Assembly (NCBI RefSeq): GCF_015206885.1
Contig: NZ_JADEXY010000027.1
Location: 1-35,658, forward strand
Source: Microcystis aeruginosa LEGE 91341
GTDB taxonomy: Bacteria; Cyanobacteriota; Cyanobacteriia; Cyanobacteriales; Microcystaceae
Length of the DNA stretch: 35,658 nucleotides
Reading direction: 5' to 3'
Position numbers and translations under genes: made by a program. The notes beneath the pieces are model-generated. The model did not search any database, had not been told where the DNA came from, and saw only the letters and a list, made by a program, of their open reading frames with translations. Numbering within the stretch: position 1 is the first letter of the stretch; every line of letters begins with the position of its first letter. Below, one piece after another: positions 29,637 through 35,658 of the stretch.

Positions 29637-30297
29637 TCGTTTAATTTTAGTCTTTTTACTAATCGTCCTCAATGCTTTTTTCGTGGCGGCGGAATTTTCG
29701 CTCGTGTCTGTCCGTCGTACCCGCATCATTCAGCTAGTGGCTGCGGGAGATGTGCCAGCGCAGACGGTCCAATCTCCACAAAGAAGTCTCAATCGCTTAC
29801 TTTCCACTACCCAATTAGACATCACCCTTTCTAGTTTAGCTTTAGGTTGGATTGGGGAGAGTACCATGACCGTTTTTGTGAAGAAATTACTAAGTTTTTA
29901 CCCTTTTCTTTAAACTGGCAAAATCTTCTCTCCCGTGGGTTCTCTCTTTGTCTAGCTTTTTTAATTGTTGCCTATCTCCAGATAGTTTTTGGGGAACTTT
30001 ATCCCAAATCCCTAGCTTTAATTTATGCCGAACCGATGGCGCGGTTATTAGCATCACCTATTGGCGTTATTTCCCGAATTTTTAAGCTTTTTATCGGTAT
30101 TCTCAACAAATACCGAAGGTGGGAGAACATTTATATTACTAAAATTTAGAATTTACCATTATTTCTAAGTTAGGCCCTCGCTTGGAACAAATTAAGATTT
30201 ATCGACAACAATTATCCTTATGATATAAACAAGAAACAATTTTTCTCATTGATCCTTCTTGATTGTTAATCGCGTCAATAGCTGCCCACTCCTATCA
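29637..30297 (+). pseudogene. Broken second copy of the CNNM-type gene
   Basis: This is a near-identical duplicate of 17480-18866. It begins at codon 8 of the CNNM gene, runs to the equivalent of about 17955, then jumps by deletion of about 710 bases to the gene's last 40 codons. It continues through the spacer that follows the intact gene, ending at CCTATCA two bases before the mltA start. A T run is one base short (TTTTT for TTTTTT near 29897), shifting the frame, and the stop codon is altered. It is non-functional and marks the right boundary of the inserted block. Confidence 0.92.
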
Positions 30298-30299
30298 CC

Positions 30300-31421
30300 A
30301 TGAAACACCTTTTGGCACTCCTCCCCCTCAGCTTGGGATTAATTGCCCTCACCCCCGCAAATTTGCCCCTAGAACGCCTTGAAATCTCACAATTAGGAAC
30401 ATCTACGGGATACGATGAACGACTGCTAACGGACAAAAAAACCCTACTACAAGCGATCGATCATAGTTTACGTTATCTGAATAGCTCGGCGGCGATCCGT
30501 GCCTATCAAAACTATCCTATTCCAGAAATAACTCGTCAGCGAGTGCAGCGTTCCTTGGTACGGTTTCGTCAATTAGTGCAGAATTCTCCCACTCCCGCAG
30601 CTCTACAAAAGGCAGTTAAAAAAGAATTCATTTGGTATCGTTCTTTGGGTAATGATAGCCAAGGAAATGTTAAATTTACTGGTTATTTTGAGCCAATTTA
30701 TCAAGCAAGTCGGCAAAAAAACGCCGAGTATAAATATCCTCTCTATCGCCAACCTACTAACTTTTCTCGCTGGTCTAAACCCCATCCAGCTAGGGTAGAA
30801 TTAGAGGGAAAAGATGGTTTACTAGGGGAAAATAGCCGTCTAGCGGGATACGAATTAGTCTGGTTAAAAGATCGCTTAGAAGCTTATTTAGTTCATGTGC
30901 AGGGTTCGGCAAAATTACGTTTACCTAATGGTCAAATTATGAGCATTGGTTTTGATGGCAATACCGAGCATCCCTACACAAGTCTGGGAAAAGAAATGAT
31001 TGCTGATGGTATTTTTCCCGCTGAGGGTTTAACCTTACCAATAGTTTTGGATTTTCTCAGAAATAATCCTGAGCAATTAAAGAATTATATTCCCCGCAAT
31101 AATCGGTTTATTTTTTTTCGAGAAACCCACGGTGCGCCTCCCACTGGTAGTATTGGAGTTCCAGTTTTACCAGAAAGATCGATCGCTACAGATAAAAGTA
31201 TTTTTCCCCCCGGTGCTTTAGCGGTAATTGAGACAGAAATTCCCCAGGAAAATCTTAATAAAAAATTAGTGAGTCGCTATGTTCTCGATCAAGATACTGG
31301 CAGCGCAATTAAAGGTGCCGGCAGGGTAGATATTTTTATGGGAACAGGAAAAAATGCTGGTGAGCGGGCCGGTTTAATTAATACTCCCGGTCAATTATAT
31401 TATTTATTATTGAGGGAATAG
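30300..31421 (+). CDS. mltA: Membrane-bound lytic murein transglycosylase A
   Basis: The 373-residue MltA-family enzyme cleaves peptidoglycan glycan strands with 1,6-anhydro-ring formation. The N-terminal hydrophobic leader (MKHLLALLPLSLGLIALTPA) lacks a clear lipobox, so it may be secreted rather than lipid-anchored. The MltA domain includes KFTGYFEPIY, YPLYRQPTNF, LVHVQGSAKLRLPNG and FFRETHGAPPTGS. The C-terminal 3D domain holds the catalytic Asp344 in GAGRVDIFMGTG. It is intact. The duplicated CNNM tail forms its immediate upstream region, implying that CNNM and mltA were adjacent before the island was inserted. Confidence 0.93.
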   Translation: MKHLLALLPLSLGLIALTPANLPLERLEISQLGTSTGYDERLLTDKKTLLQAIDHSLRYLNSSAAIRAYQNYPIPEITRQRVQRSLVRFRQLVQNSPTPAALQKAVKKEFIWYRSLGNDSQGNVKFTGYFEPIYQASRQKNAEYKYPLYRQPTNFSRWSKPHPARVELEGKDGLLGENSRLAGYELVWLKDRLEAYLVHVQGSAKLRLPNGQIMSIGFDGNTEHPYTSLGKEMIADGIFPAEGLTLPIVLDFLRNNPEQLKNYIPRNNRFIFFRETHGAPPTGSIGVPVLPERSIATDKSIFPPGALAVIETEIPQENLNKKLVSRYVLDQDTGSAIKGAGRVDIFMGTGKNAGERAGLINTPGQLYYLLLRE

Positions 31422-31499
31422 GAAATAGTATAGGTAGAATTAAGATAGACTTCCCAGAATCAGTTATCATACTTAAGTGAGAATTTAAACAATAGAATC

Positions 31500-32660
31500 A
31501 TGAAAAAAACCGTAAATATAGATTGGTCGGATTGTGGTCCAATTACTTTAGTAGTCGTGCAGCCGACTTCTTTTTGTAATCTCAATTGTGATTACTGTTA
31601 TTTACCCGATCGCCATTTAAAAAATACCCTATCCTTAGATTTAATCGAGCCGATTTTTCAGAGGGTTTTTAGTAGTCGTTTTCTCCAAAATGATTTTACC
31701 ATTTGCTGGCACGCAGGTGAACCCTTGGCAGTTCCCATTAGTTTTTATGAAAGTGCCTTTGCTAAAATTGCAGAAGTTAGCGAGAAATATAATCAGCAGG
31801 GTTACTGTTTTCGTCATTCGGTACAAACTAACGCCACTTATATTAACGATGCTTGGTGTGAATTATTTAAAAAGCATGATGTTTATGTGGGAGTCAGTCT
31901 TGATGGACCGGCTTTTATTCACGATATCCACCGGCAAAACCGCAAGGGAACTGGTAGTCATGCTGCTACCATGCGGGGGATTTCTTTCTTGCAAAAACAT
32001 GAAATTGATGTCAGTATCATCGCTGTTTTAACAGAAGATTCTCTCGACTATCCCGACGAAATTTTTAACTTTTTTTGGGATCATGGTCTTACCGATGTGG
32101 CTTTTAATATGGAAGAAACAGAGGGGATTCATTCACAATCTTCTTTAGATAAATTAGGTATTGAACAACGTTATCGCCAGTTTATCGCCAGATTTTGGCA
32201 GTTAGTCACGGCTAAACAAGGAGAATTTAAGCTGCGGGAATTTGAGTCGATCTGTAGTTTGATTTATGCCGATGAACGCTTAGAAAATACCGATATGAAT
32301 CGACCTTTTATGATTGTCAATTTTGATAATCAAGGTAATTTTTCTACCTTTGATCCAGAATTACTATCGATTAAAACCCAACCCTACGGCGATTTTATTT
32401 TTGGTAATGTTTTGACAGATTCCCTGGAATCTATCTGTGAAACTGAGAAATTTCAAAAAATTTACGCTGATATGCGCGGTGGAGTTGATTTATGTCGGCA
32501 AAAATGCGATTATTTTGGGGTTTGTGGGGGTGGTGCCGGTAGTAACAAATATTGGGAAAATGGCACTTTCAACTCCACAGATACTAAAGCCTGTTTATAC
32601 CGGATTAAGTGTATCACCGATATAGTTCTCGATCGCCTAGAAAATTTATTAGAAGTTTAG
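31500..32660 (+). CDS. grrM: GrrM/OscB-type radical SAM/SPASM peptide maturase
   Basis: The 386-residue radical SAM enzyme is of the type that installs cyclophane crosslinks in Gly-rich GrrA precursor peptides. The 4Fe-4S cluster motif is SFCNLNCDYCY (Cys26, Cys30, Cys33), followed by WHAGEPLAVP. The C-terminal SPASM region has Cys332, 336, 342, 365 and 371 (CRQKCDYFGVCGGGAGSNKY), and the mid-protein stretch FSTFDPELLSIKTQPYGDF is typical of GrrM. It appears complete and starts at an ATG 78 bases after mltA. No Gly-Arg-rich precursor gene is recognisable within several hundred bases on either side. Confidence 0.82.
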   Translation: MKKTVNIDWSDCGPITLVVVQPTSFCNLNCDYCYLPDRHLKNTLSLDLIEPIFQRVFSSRFLQNDFTICWHAGEPLAVPISFYESAFAKIAEVSEKYNQQGYCFRHSVQTNATYINDAWCELFKKHDVYVGVSLDGPAFIHDIHRQNRKGTGSHAATMRGISFLQKHEIDVSIIAVLTEDSLDYPDEIFNFFWDHGLTDVAFNMEETEGIHSQSSLDKLGIEQRYRQFIARFWQLVTAKQGEFKLREFESICSLIYADERLENTDMNRPFMIVNFDNQGNFSTFDPELLSIKTQPYGDFIFGNVLTDSLESICETEKFQKIYADMRGGVDLCRQKCDYFGVCGGGAGSNKYWENGTFNSTDTKACLYRIKCITDIVLDRLENLLEV

Positions 32661-32699
32661 GGGAGTCGGGTGTTAGGGTGTGGGGAGAATAAATAAAAT

Positions 32700-32727
32700 A
32701 ATCTCCTATCTCCTGACTCCTGACTCC
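32700..32727. repeat. Short tandem repeat (CTCCTGA type)
   Basis: ATCTCCT/ACTCCTG units repeat in tandem between grrM and the kinase relic. They are another cyanobacterial heptamer tract and abut the left end of the element at 32728. Confidence 0.65.
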
Positions 32728-32850
32728 GGGAGCATCTCACCTTTGTAACCCCTAAATCAGGTTTTTATGGCAAGCTATTTTGAAAGCCTTGCTAGAAACA
32801 AGTTCTAGGGATAAATATAATTACTCACTTGCATAAATTGAGATGCTCCC
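32728..32850. mobile_element. 123-bp element with 12-bp perfect inverted ends
   Basis: The ends are GGGAGCATCTCA and TGAGATGCTCCC. The interior is non-coding. The kinase frame loses homology at its right end (after YIEG), so insertion or deletion here truncated the kinase. The ends resemble the CATCTCA part of the element at 18865-19192. Confidence 0.65.
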
Positions 32851-33219
32851 TCGATATATTCCTGTATGAGATATTGTCGCCCGTCATTACCGGTAAAATA
32901 GGCGTAAAGTTCGGGGATTTGTGGGTATCTTCCCAAACTATCTAAACGAATCGCTTCTTCTTTAAATAATTCTGCTGCTTTTTGTAAAGTTCCTGTTCCC
33001 TGCGCTGACGGAAAAAATTGTTTAATCACACAATAGGGTTTTGAGGGTTTATCTTCATCTATCGCTTGAAATGTCTTACCAAAACCCCCTTGACCGATTA
33101 ATTTTAGCGCTCGATAACGTTCTGGTGAGCAGTAATTGAGAACCGCACTTATGACAGAATTTATCCGTGGGGGTGTTTTTGTGCGAACAATCGGGATTGA
33201 GACAGAGACTAAGACTCAT
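32805..33219 (-). pseudogene. Ser/Thr protein kinase relic with N-terminal zinc ribbon
   Basis: From ATG 33219 the frame reads MSLSLCLNPDCSHKN with Cys6, Cys11, Cys22 and Cys25, the four-cysteine cap of many cyanobacterial Hanks-type kinases. A single extra base near 33124 then shifts the frame. The next frame continues ERYRALKLIGQGGFGKT (Gly-rich loop), VIKQFFPS (the ATP-contacting Lys) and LIQEYIEG. It ends where the 123-bp element begins, before the HRD catalytic loop. No kinase activity is possible. The rest of the gene is absent from the window. Confidence 0.8.
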
Positions 33220-33380
33220 AGCCGTTTGACAAGTGTGGGAAGATTAACACCTATTATAGAAAAAGAAAGCAAGCTAGAGCGACTCTAGTGGGTAAATTTT
33301 CTCTGATAATTCGCTGAAAATAAGGTGACAGGTGGTCAATCCACAACCCGCTATACTTTGTCCATACCACAATTTAGCCA

Positions 33381-33438
33381 TTTTGTCAAAAAAATTTTGA
33401 CTTTGCAACAAAACTACACAAAAATTAGATCAACGTTG
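33381..33438 (+). repeat. 58-nt noncoding element, copy 2
   Basis: It matches the reverse complement of 440-497 at 50 of 58 positions without gaps. The longest identical runs are TTTTGTCAAAAAAA and AAAACTACACAAAAA. It lies about 400 bases upstream of the leader/WD40 genes. Confidence 0.6.
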
Positions 33439-33696
33439 TTAGGGAAAAAAGGGATAATTGGCGAAAGTGTTTGGTTTTGCTCAAGGGAAAAGTCTAGATT
33501 TAGTAAGGGTTTTAAGACAACTCAGACCATTAAAACCCTAAAAATTACAACAAAGGCCATAATAGCATAATGCAAAATTATACCAGAATGGCTGGAAGTA
33601 TTGCAACCTCGTAAATAAATAACAATTATTCTCAATAAATTCTTAAGTAAAAATAAATATTACCGATTGTAAATTTAAATATTTTTAAGTATTGAG

Positions 33697-33717
33697 AGTA
33701 TTTATATATAAAATACT
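33697..33717. promoter_or_regulatory. AT-rich inverted repeat (possible operator)
   Basis: Perfect arms AGTATTT and AAATACT are separated by ATATATA, about 105 bases before the leader ORF. It could be an operator or simply AT-rich promoter DNA. Confidence 0.3.
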
Positions 33718-33819
33718 TATCATTTTGCCCTGATTGCCTCTGACTTTTCCCTCCCCAGAGTAATTTTGGGGAGTCAGTCGTCGATACCAAACTAGGCTAC
33801 ACTCTATAGGAGAAACCCG

Positions 33820-33855
33820 ATGACTAACTTGATTATTTCGCAAAAATATGGCTAA
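33820..33855 (+). CDS. 11-residue leader peptide overlapping the WD40 gene start
   Basis: ATG at 33820 is preceded at seven bases by a strong AGGAG and encodes MTNLIISQKYG, then TAA. The stop overlaps the next gene's start: the last codons, TAT GGC TAA, contain ATGGCTAA. The WD40-DnaJ gene has no Shine-Dalgarno of its own, so ribosomes ending here could restart on it. It may be a translational-coupling leader; a chance ORF is possible. Confidence 0.45.
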   Translation: MTNLIISQKYG

Positions 33856-35527
33856 AAAGCTCGATTTTGTTATTCCCGCCGTCGGTGGAGTCACAGGAGC
33901 CAATTTATCTGCTTGTCTGGGAAATATTGGCTTAGTCGGCGGATTTGGCGGTATAAGCGTCGGTTTAGTGGGAATGACGGGGATTGGCATCCTGACAAGT
34001 TCGGCAATTTATGCCAGTCTGCAAGGACTAGAAACAAAGGATCACAATGTCGGGTTAGCTTTGGGGACAGGAAGCCTTGGCGGAATCGTTATCTACTCTA
34101 CCTTTGGGGGTGTGGGAGTTGCGGTTAAAGGTACAGCTTTCGGTGTTGGTGTCGGTTCTATGGCGATCGCTGGTGGACTAGTCGGGTTAGGAATCTACGG
34201 ACTGATGAAAATGTTATCTCCCATCTACTCCGACGATAATTTTTATAGGAATCTAGAATTTTTTGATCGCATTACTAGAGAGTACGAAGAAGCTTTATTT
34301 TGGCAAGAAGTTACGGGGAAATATGAAAATCTAGAGGCAGAATTACAGCGACTGTTAGAAGAAGTATCTGTTCAGGAAAATCAACAGTTAGATTCTACAG
34401 AAATTACTATTCCAGAGCGTTTATCTTGGCAGTGTTTCCAAACTCTTAAAGGTCATCAGGAAAATATTGGGGCGATCGATGTTAGTCCTGATGGTAAAAT
34501 TATCGCTAGTGCGGGAGAAGATCAAACCATAAAACTTTGGCAGCGAGAAACGGGTAAATTAATTTATTCCTTTGTGGGAGTTAATGAACCGATCCAAACT
34601 TTGGCTATAAGTCCTAACGGTAAATCGATTATTGTTGGTGGATTGGATGGCAGAATTAGTCAGTGGCAATTAGACACTAAGCAGTATAAAAGTAGTTTTT
34701 TCGCTCGTGTAAATGCTCCTGATAGTCACGATGGTGTAATTTTACAATTAGCTTTTGCTGCTAATGAAAGATTTATTGTTAGTGCTAGTAATGACAAAAC
34801 TCTGCGAATCTGGGGTTATCAGACAGGAGAATTAAAGCGAACTTTAATCGGTCATGAGGAGGCAGTTAATACCTGTGCTATTAGTCCCGATAGCCAAATT
34901 ATTGCTAGTGGTAGTGATGATAAAACTATTAAATTATGGCGATTTGATCATAGTTATGCTTATCAAACTTTTAGCGGTGACAGGGCAGCCGTTAACAGTT
35001 TAGCTTTTAGTAATGATGGTCAATATCTAGTTAGTGGCGATAGTGATAAAACGATTAAAATCTGGGATATAAAGACAGGAGAAATTATTAAAAGTTGGCA
35101 GGCACACCAGCAGGCAATTATCAGTATTGCTATTAATCCTCATCGCCATCTAATTGCTAGTGCTTCCCGAACAGAAATTAAAATTTGGCAAGGACAAACA
35201 GGAGAATTAATTAAAGTTTTACGGGGAACTGCTCCCTTAAAATTTAGTCCTGACGGTCAGTTTTTAATCACAGGTAGTTATGGAGGTAAGGTAAAAATAT
35301 GGTCGGAAATGTTAGGAGAATTAGAAATATTACCCTGCGAGTCCGAGGATTGGTGGGAGGTTTTAGAAGTTTCTAAGAATGCCAGTTTTTCAGAAGTTAA
35401 ACAAAGATATTATCAGCTTGCTCGTCAGTATCACCCCGATCACAATTCTTCCACCATGGCGATTAAAATTATGCAAAAAGTTAATCGAGCTTACGAGCAG
35501 TTTTTATTTTCTATCTCGCAACAGTAA
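33848..35527 (+). CDS. Membrane-anchored WD40 repeat protein with C-terminal J domain
   Basis: The 559-residue protein has three parts. Residues 1-125 are Gly-rich and hydrophobic with several membrane-type segments (IGLVGGFGGISVGLVGMTGIG, VGVGSMAIAGGLVGLGIYGL). After a charged helical linker (about 126-195), seven WD40 blades fill about 197-490 (ASAGEDQTIKLWQ, ASGSDDKTIKLWR, VSGDSDKTIKIWD). The last 60 residues form a J domain with the Hsp70-activating HPD at 529-531 (YYQLARQYHPDHN). J domains stimulate DnaK ATPase, so it may recruit DnaK to clients bound by the propeller at a membrane. That function is inferred from the parts. Its start overlaps the 11-codon leader. Confidence 0.85.
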   Translation: MAKKLDFVIPAVGGVTGANLSACLGNIGLVGGFGGISVGLVGMTGIGILTSSAIYASLQGLETKDHNVGLALGTGSLGGIVIYSTFGGVGVAVKGTAFGVGVGSMAIAGGLVGLGIYGLMKMLSPIYSDDNFYRNLEFFDRITREYEEALFWQEVTGKYENLEAELQRLLEEVSVQENQQLDSTEITIPERLSWQCFQTLKGHQENIGAIDVSPDGKIIASAGEDQTIKLWQRETGKLIYSFVGVNEPIQTLAISPNGKSIIVGGLDGRISQWQLDTKQYKSSFFARVNAPDSHDGVILQLAFAANERFIVSASNDKTLRIWGYQTGELKRTLIGHEEAVNTCAISPDSQIIASGSDDKTIKLWRFDHSYAYQTFSGDRAAVNSLAFSNDGQYLVSGDSDKTIKIWDIKTGEIIKSWQAHQQAIISIAINPHRHLIASASRTEIKIWQGQTGELIKVLRGTAPLKFSPDGQFLITGSYGGKVKIWSEMLGELEILPCESEDWWEVLEVSKNASFSEVKQRYYQLARQYHPDHNSSTMAIKIMQKVNRAYEQFLFSISQQ

Positions 35528-35618
35528 AAGTGTGAGGGTAGGGTAAGTATTTAACTATCTTTCGATTCTCCCTTACTTATGGTGATATATAATTAAATTG
35601 AAGATAAATTTTGTCTTT

Positions 35619-35658
35619 GATCCCCCCTGCCCCCCTTGATAAGGGGGGTGTCGATCCC
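35619..35658. repeat. Second copy of the GATCCCCCC inverted-repeat element (partial)
   Basis: It has the same organisation as 4895-4944: GATCCCCCCTG, then CCCCCCTTGATAAGGGGGG. It runs off the end of the window, about 90 bases after the WD40-DnaJ stop, in a terminator-like position. Confidence 0.8.

Larger units (their letters stand above)
33240..33819. other. Intergenic region upstream of the WD40-DnaJ gene
   Basis: About 580 bases without a supported gene. It contains the second 58-nt element, an AT-rich stretch with the inverted repeat at 33697-33717, and near its end the leader-ORF ribosome site. An 81-codon plus-strand frame at 33325-33570 overlaps the element and has no recognisable features. 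Confidence 0.55.

Noticed and set aside
29632-29913. A separate short CNNM-like gene
   Set aside because: It is the frameshifted 5' part of the duplicated CNNM pseudogene, not an independent protein.
33325-33570. An 81-codon plus-strand frame upstream of the WD40-DnaJ gene
   Set aside because: Basic, low-complexity translation, overlapping the repeated 58-nt noncoding element; no motif or ribosome site supports it.

Overview
The window looks like chromosomal DNA of a bloom-forming cyanobacterium, most likely Microcystis or a close relative. This is inferred from gene content and signatures, not from a database match. The signatures are scattered GCGATCGC (HIP1) palindromes, heptanucleotide tandem repeats in spacers, a GrrM-type radical SAM maturase, a PEP-CTERM protein, WD40 and zinc-ribbon kinase genes, and many small mobile-element remnants.

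Layout. (1) 1-4876: a repeat-rich spacer, then RNase Z (rnz) two bases ahead of a 1078-aa tubulin/FtsZ-superfamily protein with a C-terminal zinc ribbon. (2) 5123-14254, minus strand: a type I restriction-modification operon hsdM - DUF559 nuclease - hsdS - hsdR. hsdR is split by an IS607-type transposon (serine recombinase plus TnpB). The junctions are GG dinucleotides, and joining them restores the hsdR frame exactly, to 1076 aa. The DUF559 gene sits in a segment bracketed by a second, decayed copy of the hsdM 3' end and carries a GC-rich inverted-repeat element. (3) 14546-17425: a DHH phosphoesterase, SixA phosphatase, a decayed PIN-type toxin/antitoxin-like pair, tRNA-Ile(CAU) on the minus strand and a small membrane protein. 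(4) 17458-30297: an intact CNNM/CorC-type membrane protein gene and a broken second copy of it flank about 10.8 kb. That block holds IS debris, a 3241-aa secreted RTX/FG-GAP giant and a small PEP-CTERM protein. The block therefore looks inserted between the CNNM gene and mltA. (5) 30300-35658: mltA, a grrM-type peptide maturase with no precursor gene in view, a truncated and frameshifted Ser/Thr kinase relic, and a membrane-WD40-DnaJ protein that seems translationally coupled to an 11-codon leader.

Functional reading. Most of the window is accessory DNA. The restriction system is probably off in this clone: HsdM and HsdS are intact, so methylation could continue, but HsdR is cut between its DEAH helicase motifs and its C-terminal helicase motifs. 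It could be reversible if the IS607 element excises at GG. The giant protein has Ca-binding beta-propeller repeats, a bulb-type lectin domain, Calx-beta, an Ig-like domain and C-terminal RTX repeats, which fits a type I-secreted surface or adhesion protein. No transporter is in the window.

The strongest candidates for further study are the GG-precise IS607 interruption of hsdR with an intact TnpB, the CNNM duplication that brackets the giant-protein island, the unpartnered GrrM, and a 58-nt noncoding element present twice in opposite orientation.
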